A stretch of 14,106 bases of DNA. It comes from an uncultured Collinsella sp. (GTDB lineage: Bacteria; Actinomycetota; Coriobacteriia; Coriobacteriales; Coriobacteriaceae). The translations under genes and the position numbers were made by a program. Under the pieces are notes generated by a model that did not search any database, was not told where the DNA came from, and saw only the letters and a list, made by a program, of their open reading frames with translations. Shown here piece by piece: positions 1 to 7,153 of this stretch. The stretch is taken from NCBI GenBank assembly GCA_958421035.1, contig CATZKS010000053.1, forward strand, positions 1 to 14,106. Reading direction: 5' to 3'. The first letter of the stretch is position 1, and each line of letters opens with the position of its first letter.

Positions 1-2
1 CC

Positions 3-1016
3 CCCGGCCAGCCGATCCGCACCGCCCTCGACATGATCATTGCCGGTCACCTGGGCGCCCTTATCTGCGTCGGCGACACCGAAAACGTGCTCGCCGCCGG
101 TAACGACGGCTTCCCGCTCAACATTTCGTTTACTTCGAACCGTCTGTTCGAGCTCTCCAAGATGGACGGTGCCATCGTCATCGACGGCGACCTCACCCAG
201 ATCCTGCGCGCCAACTTCCACCTCAATCCCGATCCCTCGCTTGCCACGAGCGAGACGGGCATGCGCCACCGCACCGCCGCTCGCATTTCGGTGCTCACCG
301 ACGCCATCGTGATCTCGGTTTCGGCTCGTCGTGCCGTCGTCAACGTGTACGTCCACGGTAAGAGCTACGAGATTCAGCCTGTCACCACCATCATGAGCTC
401 GGTCAACCAGCTCGTTGCCACGCTCCAGACCACCCGTCAGTCGCTCGATCGCTCCCTGCTGCGCCTGACGGCCCTCGAGCTCGACGACTACGTTACGCTC
501 GCCGACATTACCGGTATTTTCTCGAGCTTTGAGATCATGCAGCAGGCAAAGACTGAGCTTAAGGATTGCATTGTCAAGCTGGGCAACCAGGGCAAGCTTG
601 TGCAGATGCAGCTCGAGCAGCTCGCGGGCTCCAGCATGGATACCGAGTACGACCTGATGATCCGCGACTATGCGAGCGATTCCTCCGAGGCCAACGCCGA
701 GAAGATTCGCGCTGAGCTTGCCCGTATGACGCCCAAGGACTTGTCCGACCCGCAGCATGTGGCGGCAGTTCTGGGCTACGACGACCTGGACGAGGACTCC
801 GTCATGACACCGCTGGGCCTGCGCACACTTTCGCGCGTGTCCGTTGTGCGCGACGGCGTGGCCGAGAAGATCGTCGACGAGTATGGCTCGTTGCAGGAGC
901 TCATGGACGACATCAGCGAGGATCCGGAGCGCCTGGGCGACTTTGGCGTTAACAACCCTGCCATTCTTGCGGACTCCCTGTACCGCATGAAGGGCACCAA
1001 ACAGGGGAACGCATAA
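3..1016 (+). CDS. disA: DNA integrity scanning diadenylate cyclase DisA (5' end missing)
   Basis: DisA condenses two ATP into the second messenger c-di-AMP and scans DNA through a C-terminal helix-hairpin-helix region. The reading frame is open from base 3. The residues before the first ATG (33), PGQPIRTALD, align with the PGTPLRAGMEN stretch near the N-terminus of Bacillus DisA, so that ATG is internal and roughly 20-30 residues lie upstream of the window. The cyclase signatures are visible: DGA at 165-173 within KMDGAIVID, and RHR at 264-272 within ETGMRHRTAAR. A helical linker follows, then a C-terminal segment (LSRVSVVRDGVAEKIV) resembling the DisA helix-hairpin-helix region, although its second hairpin glycine motif is degenerate (FGVNNPAIL). 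The TAA stop overlaps the ispD ATG by one base, which suggests translational coupling. Confidence 0.95.
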   Translation, partial: PGQPIRTALDMIIAGHLGALICVGDTENVLAAGNDGFPLNISFTSNRLFELSKMDGAIVIDGDLTQILRANFHLNPDPSLATSETGMRHRTAARISVLTDAIVISVSARRAVVNVYVHGKSYEIQPVTTIMSSVNQLVATLQTTRQSLDRSLLRLTALELDDYVTLADITGIFSSFEIMQQAKTELKDCIVKLGNQGKLVQMQLEQLAGSSMDTEYDLMIRDYASDSSEANAEKIRAELARMTPKDLSDPQHVAAVLGYDDLDEDSVMTPLGLRTLSRVSVVRDGVAEKIVDEYGSLQELMDDISEDPERLGDFGVNNPAILADSLYRMKGTKQGNA

Positions 1017-1744
1017 TGGCGCCCGTATGCGCCGTGGTCGTTGCCGGTGGCAGCGGCCAGCGCTTTGGTAACCCCGGTGGCAAGCAGCTCGTCAATGTAG
1101 CGGGCCGTCCGCTTATGAGCTGGTCCATCCGCGCGTTCGATCGGAGCGATAAGGTCGGCCACATCGTCGTGGTTTGCCCTGCCGAGCGTCGTGCCGAGAT
1201 GCGCCGCCTGGCCATCGACCCGTTTGACTATGACACGCCCATCAGCATTGCCGATGCCGGCGATACCCGTCAGGATTCCACCCGTGCCGGCGTGCATGCG
1301 GTTCCGGCGGGCTTTGAATACGTCGCCATTCACGATGGCGCTCGCCCGCTCATTACGACCGAGGCCATCGACCACGCTATCGACGTGCTCGTGAGCGACC
1401 GCTCGCTCGACGGTGTCGTGTGCGGCCAGCCCGCGATCGACACGCTCAAGATCGTCGATGGCGACAACATCGTCGAGACGCCGCCGCGCGAGCTCTACTG
1501 GGCTGCGCAGACGCCGCAGATCTTTAGCGTCGATGCTATGAAGCGCGCCCACGCTGCAGCCATTGCCGAGGGCTTTATCGGCACCGACGATTCATCGCTG
1601 GTCGAGCGCATGGGTGGGCGCGTCCGCTGCGTCCAGAGCCCGCGCGATAACCTTAAGGTGACGGTGCCCGAGGACCTGCGTCCCGTAACCGCGATTCTGC
1701 TTGGCCGCATGGCCGAGGGAGAGGACCTTCCCCATGTTCAGTAA
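1016..1744 (+). CDS. ispD: 2-C-methyl-D-erythritol 4-phosphate cytidylyltransferase IspD
   Basis: This cytosolic enzyme joins CTP and MEP to give CDP-ME, the third step of the MEP isoprenoid pathway. The 242-residue protein is close to the family length (about 230-240). It opens with the nucleotide-binding signature AVVVAGGSGQRFG followed by KQ at residues 23-24. It then has DTRQDSTRAGV (83-93), HDGARPL (106-112), an AAQTPQIF segment and DDSSLVERMG, all typical of IspD. The start ATG overlaps the disA stop and is preceded by AGGGGAA. The 3' end overlaps ispF by 11 bases, so disA, ispD and ispF are probably on one transcript. IspD and IspF are separate here rather than fused as in some bacteria. 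Confidence 0.96.
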   Translation: MAPVCAVVVAGGSGQRFGNPGGKQLVNVAGRPLMSWSIRAFDRSDKVGHIVVVCPAERRAEMRRLAIDPFDYDTPISIADAGDTRQDSTRAGVHAVPAGFEYVAIHDGARPLITTEAIDHAIDVLVSDRSLDGVVCGQPAIDTLKIVDGDNIVETPPRELYWAAQTPQIFSVDAMKRAHAAAIAEGFIGTDDSSLVERMGGRVRCVQSPRDNLKVTVPEDLRPVTAILLGRMAEGEDLPHVQ

Positions 1745-2228
1745 CCTGCGCATTGGCCATGGCTACGACGTCCACCGTCTGGTGGAGGGGCGTCGATGTA
1801 TCATCGGCGGTGTCGACATTCCCTACGAGCGCGGCCTGCTGGGCCACTCGGATGCCGATGTGCTCGCGCACGCCTTGGCCGACGCTATTCTGGGCGCCTG
1901 CCGCGGGGGAGACATCGGCAAGCTATTCCCCGATACCGACCCCGCCTATGAGGGTGCCGATTCGATGGTGCTGCTCGCTCGCGTGATGGACTATGCGCGC
2001 GAGCTGGGCTTTGAGTTTGTCGATGCCGATTGCACCATTGCCTGTCAGCAACCCAAGATCACCCCGCACCGCGATGCCATGCGCGCCAACCTTGCCCATG
2101 CCCTGGGCGTTGACGTCGAAAACGTGGGCGTCGCCGCCACTACGACCGAAAAGCTCGGTTGGGAAGGCCAGGGCGAGGGAATCGGCGCCTGGGCCGTCTG
2201 CCTGCTACAGAAAACCGTTAAGGAGTAA
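1734..2228 (+). CDS. ispF: 2-C-methyl-D-erythritol 2,4-cyclodiphosphate synthase IspF
   Basis: IspF cyclises CDP-ME 2-phosphate to MEcPP with release of CMP, two steps after IspD. The chosen ATG at 1734 gives 164 residues, near the usual 155-165. It has a GGGAGAGG ribosome site about 9 bases upstream; an in-frame ATG at 1701 would add 11 residues unlike the family. The metal ligands are seen as DVH (D12, H14) and H46 in GHSDADVLAHALADAILGA. The GDIGKLFPDTDP loop and the C-terminal ATTTEKLGWEGQGEGI motif are also present. The gene starts inside the end of ispD, and its final AAGGAG serves as the ribosome site for cysS. Confidence 0.96.
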   Translation: MFSNLRIGHGYDVHRLVEGRRCIIGGVDIPYERGLLGHSDADVLAHALADAILGACRGGDIGKLFPDTDPAYEGADSMVLLARVMDYARELGFEFVDADCTIACQQPKITPHRDAMRANLAHALGVDVENVGVAATTTEKLGWEGQGEGIGAWAVCLLQKTVKE

Positions 2229-2231
2229 CGA

Positions 2232-3698
2232 ATGCGTATCTACAACAGCGCTACCCATAAAAAGGAAGAGTTCCAGCCCATCGAGTCCGGCAAGGTCCGC
2301 ATGTACGTGTGCGGCCCCACGGTCTACGACAACATCCACATCGGCAACGCCCGTACGTTCATCAGCTTTGACGTGATTCGCCGCTGGCTCATCGCGAGCG
2401 GTTACGAGGTCACGTTCGCCCAGAACCTCACCGATGTCGACGACAAGATCATCAAGCGCGCCAACGAGCAGGGCCGTACGGCCGCCGAGGTCGCGACGGA
2501 GTTCTCCGACAAGTTCATCGGCGTCATGCGCGCCGCCAACGTGCTCGATCCCGATGTGCGCCCCCGCGCCACCAAGGAGATCGGCCCCATGATCGCCATG
2601 ATCAAGACGCTTATCGAGCAGGGCCACGCTTACGCAGCCGATAACGGCGATGTGTACTTTGCCGTGCGCAGCGATCCCAACTATGGTCAGGTCTCGGGCC
2701 GCAACATCGACGACCTTATGGTTGGCGCACGCATTGAGGAGAACGAGGACAAGAACGACCCGCTCGACTTTGCCCTGTGGAAGGCCGCCAAGCCCGGCGA
2801 GCCCAGCTGGCCGAGCCCCTGGGGCGAGGGCCGTCCCGGTTGGCACACCGAGTGCGCCGCCATGGTGCATCGCTACCTGGGCACTCCGATCGACATCCAC
2901 GGCGGCGGCTCCGACCTTGCCTTCCCGCATCACGAGAACGAGTGCGCTCAGGCCACCTGCGCCTGGCACCAGGGCTTCTCCAACACCTGGATGCACACGG
3001 GCATGCTGCTGGTAGACGGCGAGAAGATGTCCAAGTCGCTCGGCAACTTCTTTACGCTGGCCGAGGTCCTCGAGCAGCACTCCGCTGCCGCCCTGCGCCT
3101 GCTGATGCTGCAGACGAGCTATCGCTCGCCGCTCGACTTTTCTTGGGAGCGCCTGGAGGGTGCCGAGAACTCGCTCACGCGTATCGCCGGTACGGTCGAG
3201 AACCTGCGCTGGGCCGCGAACCATGCGACGGCCGATGCCGATGAGGCAGCATCCGAGGCGTTTGCCGCCAAGGCCGCCGAGACCCGTGCCACCTTTAAGG
3301 AGTGCATGGACGACGACTTTAACACCGCCGGTGCCATGGGTGCTGTCTTTGGCTTTGTGACCGAGTGCAACCAGTACCTGGAGCAGGCGGGCGATGCTGC
3401 CGACAAGGCCGCAGTCCTGGCTGCCGCCGATACGCTGGCCGAGCTGCTCGATACGTTTGGCGTTGAGCTTCCCGAGCCCAAGGTCGAGCTGCCACTGGGT
3501 CTGCTGGGCGTTGCCGCCGGCCTGGTCGCCTACACGGGCGACGACGTGGACGAGGCCGCTGCCAAGATTCTCGAGGCCCGCGCCGAGGCCCGTGCCGCCA
3601 AGAACTGGGATCTGGCAGATGCCATCCGCGATCAGCTCAAGGACCTGGGCCTCACCATTGAGGATACTGCCGCGGGCACTCGTATTAAGAGTCTCTAG
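2232..3698 (+). CDS. cysS: Cysteinyl-tRNA synthetase CysRS
   Basis: This class I aminoacyl-tRNA synthetase charges tRNA-Cys with cysteine. The protein is 488 residues, slightly longer than the E. coli enzyme (461). It shows the HIGH-type motif HIGN at 36-39 and KMSKS at 265-269. By comparison with the E. coli enzyme, the active-site zinc ligands are C27 (VCGPT), C208 (HTECAAM), H233 and E237 (FPHHENE). The C-terminus ends in the usual DQLKDLGLTIEDTAAGTR. It starts three bases after ispF, with the ribosome site AAGGAG overlapping the ispF stop. In Bacillus, mrnC (Mini-RNase III) normally follows cysS; no such gene is seen here. Confidence 0.97.
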   Translation: MRIYNSATHKKEEFQPIESGKVRMYVCGPTVYDNIHIGNARTFISFDVIRRWLIASGYEVTFAQNLTDVDDKIIKRANEQGRTAAEVATEFSDKFIGVMRAANVLDPDVRPRATKEIGPMIAMIKTLIEQGHAYAADNGDVYFAVRSDPNYGQVSGRNIDDLMVGARIEENEDKNDPLDFALWKAAKPGEPSWPSPWGEGRPGWHTECAAMVHRYLGTPIDIHGGGSDLAFPHHENECAQATCAWHQGFSNTWMHTGMLLVDGEKMSKSLGNFFTLAEVLEQHSAAALRLLMLQTSYRSPLDFSWERLEGAENSLTRIAGTVENLRWAANHATADADEAASEAFAAKAAETRATFKECMDDDFNTAGAMGAVFGFVTECNQYLEQAGDAADKAAVLAAADTLAELLDTFGVELPEPKVELPLGLLGVAAGLVAYTGDDVDEAAAKILEARAEARAAKNWDLADAIRDQLKDLGLTIEDTAAGTRIKSL

Positions 3699-3841
3699 TA
3701 TTTGTCGATCGTTCGAGGTGCGGCAGATTGCCTTGAAAGAGGAGGGCGTAGACCTGGTGGTCATGCCCGACGATTGAAAGGCAAAGTGCCGTGGCTCGGA
3801 CGGTCGATTCTTGTTCGTTATCTATTTAAGGAGGCCGTCCT

Positions 3842-4756
3842 ATGGCCGACAATCGCAAGCGTGCGCCTCGTGGTGGCAAGCAGGCCGCTTCTGGCTCGCG
3901 TCCGATTCGCCGCAACGACCGCGCTGCCGCTCCCAAGGGCCAGCGCGATCGTATCCAGGCCGCACGTCCGCAGCGCGATCGCAACCGCGACAACGTTCAG
4001 GTCCCCAAAGGCGAGTTTATCGAAGGTCGCCGTGCTGCCGCCGAGGCGCTACGCACTGGTTTTCCCATCAAGTGCGCGCTCATTGCCGAGGGCGGGGAGC
4101 GCGATGCCGCCTTGTCGCGCCTGGTCGACGACCTCAACGCCGCGGGTGTCCGCATTAAGTATGTGCCGCGCGCGCAGCTCGATGCACTGTCGAGCCATGG
4201 CGCTCACCAGGGCATTGCGCTCGAGGTTGGTAACTTCCCTTACGCCGATGTCGCCGACATCCTTGACCGCGCGGGCGACGGTCCGGCGCTCGTCATCGTG
4301 CTCGACCATGTGACCGACGATGGCAACTTTGGTGCAATCGTGCGCTCTGCCGAGGTTGTGGGCGCGGCGGGCGTCATCATTGCCAACAAGCGCGCCGCCG
4401 GTGTGACCGTCGGCAGCTACAAGACTTCTGCCGGCGCCGTCATGCACCTGCCCATCGCGCAGGTGCCCAATATCGCCCGTGCGCTCGATGACCTCAAGGC
4501 TGCCGGCTTTTGGGTGGGCGGTGCTTCCGAGCACGCCGAGGGCAGCTGTTGGGATGCTCCCTTCGAGGGCCGCGTGGCACTCGTCATGGGCTCCGAGGGC
4601 GACGGCATCTCGCGACTGGTGCTCGAGAATTGCGACTTTTTGACCAAGCTTCCCCAGCGTGGCATGACCGAGAGTCTCAACGTTGCCCAGGCGACCACCG
4701 CGCTGTGCTTTGAGTGGCTGCGCCGCAATGCCGGCGAGCTCATGGGGGAGGAGTAG
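3842..4756 (+). CDS. rlmB: 23S rRNA (guanosine-2'-O-)-methyltransferase RlmB, SpoU/TrmH family
   Basis: This is a SPOUT-class SAM-dependent 2'-O-methyltransferase, predicted to modify a guanosine of 23S rRNA. Residues 1-55 are a strongly basic, low-complexity tail rich in R, K, Q and A, probably an RNA-contacting extension not essential to the fold. Residues 56-130 match the substrate-binding domain (EFIEGRRAAAEAL, then SSHGAHQGIAL). The catalytic knot domain has motif 1 VTDDGNFGAIVRSAE (N162, R168), motif 2 LVMGSEGDGIS (248-257) and motif 3 ESLNVAQATTAL (277-288). A perfect AGGAGG lies 7 bases before the ATG. The family assignment is firm. Which rRNA or tRNA site it modifies is inferred from gene order, since this is the place of Bacillus yacO. 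Confidence 0.92.
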   Translation: MADNRKRAPRGGKQAASGSRPIRRNDRAAAPKGQRDRIQAARPQRDRNRDNVQVPKGEFIEGRRAAAEALRTGFPIKCALIAEGGERDAALSRLVDDLNAAGVRIKYVPRAQLDALSSHGAHQGIALEVGNFPYADVADILDRAGDGPALVIVLDHVTDDGNFGAIVRSAEVVGAAGVIIANKRAAGVTVGSYKTSAGAVMHLPIAQVPNIARALDDLKAAGFWVGGASEHAEGSCWDAPFEGRVALVMGSEGDGISRLVLENCDFLTKLPQRGMTESLNVAQATTALCFEWLRRNAGELMGEE

Positions 4757-4759
4757 CGC

Positions 4760-5437
4760 ATGTCCAAGAAGAACCGCGCTAAGTCCAAGGCCAAGCGCTT
4801 TGGCGAGGGCTCGGCCAAGCCGATTGTTTCGGCCGCGACCTATGGCGTGGGCGGCAATGCGTTTGCGCAGGCCATCGCCGATCCGGTCTCGACGGTGCAC
4901 TCCAATAAGCCCGAGCTGCTGGTGGTCGACGGCTACAACGTGATCCACTGCACGCCGCGCTACGAAAAGCTCGTCTACGACCATTCCGACGATCCATACT
5001 CCAGCGACGTTCACGATATGGCGCGCACCGCCCTCATCAACGACGTTGCCGCGTTTGCCCAGGGCCGCTACGAGGCCGTAATCGTGTTTGACGGTGCGGG
5101 CAATATCTCCAGCGAGCGCCCCAACCTGCCGGCCCGTGGCGTGCGCATCGAGTTTTCGCCGACGGGCGTCTCGGCCGATACCGTGGTGCAGAAGCTCTGC
5201 ATCGAGGCACGCGAGGAAGGCCGCGCGTGCTCCGTGGGGTCGAGCGACGGCACGATCCAGGCCGTCGTCATGGGCAAGGGTGTTACGCGCATCTCGAGCC
5301 GTATGCTGGTGGACGAGATCAAGCAGATCGATAACGACGTTCACGAGGCAGAGGAAGCTCCGCAGATCAAGATGACCCTGGGCAGCCGCCTGAGCCCCGA
5401 TGCCCTGGCCAAGCTCAAGGCCCTTCGCGGGAGGTAG
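4760..5437 (+). CDS. YacP/Rae1-family NYN-domain endoribonuclease
   Basis: This is a PIN-like NYN-domain protein of the YacP family. Bacillus Rae1 is a ribosome-associated endonuclease that cuts certain mRNAs during translation. Residues 1-50 form a basic leader followed by a low-complexity linker. The domain starts at LLVVDGYNVIH (D57) and continues with VIVFDG (D111), VSADTVVQ (D140) and SVGSSDGTIQ (D163), the acidic residues expected for metal-dependent nuclease activity. Length is 225, against about 170 for Bacillus Rae1; the extra length is the N-terminal leader and a short tail. The ATG is three bases after the rlmB stop, with GGGGGAGGAG ending in that stop as the ribosome site. Position after rlmB matches Bacillus yacP. 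The family call is strong; the Rae1 activity is inferred. Confidence 0.88.
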   Translation: MSKKNRAKSKAKRFGEGSAKPIVSAATYGVGGNAFAQAIADPVSTVHSNKPELLVVDGYNVIHCTPRYEKLVYDHSDDPYSSDVHDMARTALINDVAAFAQGRYEAVIVFDGAGNISSERPNLPARGVRIEFSPTGVSADTVVQKLCIEAREEGRACSVGSSDGTIQAVVMGKGVTRISSRMLVDEIKQIDNDVHEAEEAPQIKMTLGSRLSPDALAKLKALRGR

Positions 5438-5438
5438 G

Positions 5439-5472
5439 GGAGTTGGCGGGGCAATGCTGCCTCGCTAACTCC
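5439..5472. terminator. Hairpin between convergent yacP-like and HTH-kinase genes
   Basis: A 15-bp stem (5439-5453 with 5458-5472, loop ATGC) has only G-U wobbles at two positions and no mismatches. It begins just after the yacP-like stop and covers the stop codon of the convergent kinase gene. There is no T-run on either side, so it would be a U-tract-less terminator or a 3' end stabiliser for both transcripts. The structure is clear; the function is inferred. Confidence 0.55.
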
Positions 5473-6805
5473 ATTCAGCGATGTCGATCATTCTTTCGAG
5501 GCGCCACGTTAGCGCCTCTTTTAGATAAGGCAGTCTCGCTGCTAGGGCATCGTTTTTAGACAGAATCTCGATTGTCTCGTCAACGAAGCCTTCGAGTTTG
5601 TCGCCGTCAAACCAGCCCATGTCCTCGACGAGCAACATTTGTTTGGCGGGGCTTGAATGAAACTGCGCGCTGGTAAAACTGTGCTCTCCTGCCCGAAGCT
5701 CCTCAAGAGAGATGTTGCACCAGAGCGATGACCCCGAATCGAAGATGGGGGCTGGTCTGCAGACCAGTGAGTTGACGTTTCGCACGAGGCCGAAGTTGCG
5801 CCAATGACGATCGTAGCTGGCGATGATGTCGTCACACACGATCATGCGGTCAAGGGCATCCTTGACGCCTGTCACCCCGAGTTCCTCGCAGTTTGCTACG
5901 TATCGCTCGTAGTCGGTTAGTCGTTCATCTGCGTTTGCGTGCTGGTTTACATAGAACGCGGGGACATACTCTTCTTCATCAGTTAAGAAGACATCGCATG
6001 TGCTCAGGGCGGAAGTGCCCGTGCCCTCGAGCGAGTAAGGCACATAATCGCAGGCGTTTAGGATGCGACGGTGGAGCGCGGTCGCCACCAGCTCGTTATA
6101 AGGTTCCTGGTCCAGGTGCGCTCCTGCCTTATGCAGAATTCGACGTTCGCTCTCGCACGTCCAGTACTTTTGAAGATTGCCGTCCGAGGTGTTATCGGGC
6201 TTTGCGGCAGCCGCTTTTCCCTCTGGGGCAAAGGGTGCAATGGACAGTGAGACGTCATCAAAGGCGTTATTGAAGAAGTTGATATCCTCCCACGCGAGAC
6301 CGGAGTCTTGGGGCCTGATCCAATACTGGTCGGATAAGGAGAGACCAAGATTTCGCTGTACGAGTTCATCGGGAACATCGACTGCGGCTTCTGCAAGCAG
6401 GGAGGCTAGCCCAATGCGTGCGAGCGGGATACCGCGGCCGCGCCACCAGATGCGGAAGGAGTCGAGCGATATGGGGCTATTAGGGCCAAATACTCCAATA
6501 GGGGCGTGGGCGTAATCGACGTCGGCGCCGATGTGGGTAAAGTCTTTTCGCGATGTGCTGTAGACCAGCTGAGCGACTTCGTACGTGCGGTTCATGAGGG
6601 TGAACGCGATCTCGCTCTTACCGTGGCCGCGGCGGGGACGTCCCCCCGTTTTGGTCACAGAGCGGAGTCGCGTGTCGACGCTGTCTTTGTCGATGAGCCA
6701 TACACCAGAAGCCTTGCGGGCCTCAAGTGCTCCGTTTTTTATGAGCTCCTGCACCCTGCGCGGAGTGATGCCGAGCAGCTCGGCGGCTTCTTTGGTAGTA
6801 AGCAT
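5465..6805 (-). CDS. Helix-turn-helix protein fused to a HipA-like kinase domain
   Basis: The N-terminus (MLTTKEAAELLGITPRRVQE, ending in a short wing VWLIDKDSV) is a MerR/excisionase-type DNA-binding domain. The rest resembles HipA-like kinase-fold proteins. In the 446-residue numbering, a segment SLSDQYWIRP (156-165) is followed by a candidate ATP lysine K226 and E234 (LHKAGAHLDQEP), the catalytic-loop signature DRHWRN (D332, N337) and the metal motif DSG (D356-G358). The start chosen is the ATG at 6805, which has AAGGG 7 bases upstream and begins at the HTH. The longer frame from 6847 would add 14 residues read through the promoter palindrome. No separate HipB-type antitoxin gene lies beside it. 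It is convergent with the yacP-like gene and divergent from tRNA-Thr, and its base composition is more AT-rich than the backbone. The HTH is clear; the kinase-fold call is by motif only, and toxin activity is not shown. Confidence 0.75.
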   Translation of the reverse strand: MLTTKEAAELLGITPRRVQELIKNGALEARKASGVWLIDKDSVDTRLRSVTKTGGRPRRGHGKSEIAFTLMNRTYEVAQLVYSTSRKDFTHIGADVDYAHAPIGVFGPNSPISLDSFRIWWRGRGIPLARIGLASLLAEAAVDVPDELVQRNLGLSLSDQYWIRPQDSGLAWEDINFFNNAFDDVSLSIAPFAPEGKAAAAKPDNTSDGNLQKYWTCESERRILHKAGAHLDQEPYNELVATALHRRILNACDYVPYSLEGTGTSALSTCDVFLTDEEEYVPAFYVNQHANADERLTDYERYVANCEELGVTGVKDALDRMIVCDDIIASYDRHWRNFGLVRNVNSLVCRPAPIFDSGSSLWCNISLEELRAGEHSFTSAQFHSSPAKQMLLVEDMGWFDGDKLEGFVDETIEILSKNDALAARLPYLKEALTWRLERMIDIAEWS

Positions 6806-6821
6806 CGCGAAACCCTTCGTT

Positions 6822-6883
6822 AGAACGAATAGTTTTATATATAGCAATTGTAATTAAAACTATTCGTTCTGACGAATGGTTTT
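6822..6883. promoter_or_regulatory. Three-half-site operator and promoter of the HTH-kinase gene
   Basis: A 16-bp perfect inverted repeat has arms at 6822-6837 (AGAACGAATAGTTTTA) and 6855-6870, separated by 17 bases. A third near-copy at 6872-6883 (ACGAATGGTTTT) faces the second arm, making a 12-bp palindrome (11 of 12 matching) with a 4-base centre (TCTG). On the minus strand a TATATA -10-like box lies in the 17-base spacer, so binding at the arms would cover the promoter. The kinase ATG is 17 bases beyond the first arm. Autoregulation by the gene's own HTH is the likely reading but is inferred. Confidence 0.7.
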
Positions 6884-6908
6884 GAGATGTGGTCGGTCGA
6901 AGGGTCTG

Positions 6909-6937
6909 TTGCGCCCCGTCCGCAATTCCTTTATTCT
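6909..6937 (+). promoter_or_regulatory. Candidate promoter of tRNA-Thr(TGT)
   Basis: TTGCGC (6909-6914) and TATTCT (6932-6937) are separated by 17 bases. Transcription would begin shortly before a small hairpin (GCGCGAAAGCGC) and 25-30 bases ahead of the tRNA. The match to sigma-70 boxes is moderate. Confidence 0.45.
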
Positions 6938-6967
6938 TAACAGGCTTCGCGCGAAAGCGCCAAGTGT

Positions 6968-7042
6968 GCCAGTGTGGCGCAACGGTAGCGCAACTGATTT
7001 GTAATCAGTGGGTTGCAGGTTCGATTCCTGTCACTGGCTCCA
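6968..7042 (+). tRNA. tRNA-Thr (anticodon TGT)
   Basis: The cloverleaf is complete. The acceptor GCCAGTG pairs with CACTGGC, the anticodon stem is ACTGA/TCAGT with loop TTTGTAA and anticodon TGT, and the T arm contains GGTTCGATTCC. The discriminator is T and CCA is encoded (7040-7042). It reads ACA codons. It stands alone between the kinase promoter and a repeat-rich gene-free stretch, with its own promoter and terminator candidates. Confidence 0.95.
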
Positions 7043-7052
7043 TGAGAGTTTC

Positions 7053-7089
7053 GGGCTCTGTTCCCTTGTGGGACAGGGCCCGTTTCTAT
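7053..7089 (+). terminator. Intrinsic terminator after tRNA-Thr(TGT)
   Basis: GGGCTCTGTTCCC (7053-7065) pairs with GGGACAGGGCCC (7070-7081), with one wobble and one bulged T, followed by GTTTCTATTT. It begins 11 bases after the tRNA and fits a rho-independent terminator. Confidence 0.7.
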
Positions 7090-7153
7090 TTATGTCTATA
7101 AGTCAGCGGGTGTGGCGCCAACCAAGCTTCAGGTTTGTCTCGTCCTCCAGTTT

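Noticed and set aside
2205..3764. Long open frame on the minus strand opposite cysS (519 codons)
   Set aside because: It is the antisense shadow of cysS in GC-rich DNA. Its translation is repetitive V/G/L/H-rich sequence without a recognisable domain, while the plus strand encodes a complete CysRS.
4049..5344. Open frame on the minus strand opposite rlmB and the yacP-like gene
   Set aside because: It spans two well-supported plus-strand genes and has no domain of its own; it is a shadow.
6821..6871. Terminal inverted repeats of an insertion sequence
   Set aside because: Both arms are only 17 bases apart and no transposase lies near. Their position around a -10 box fits an operator better.
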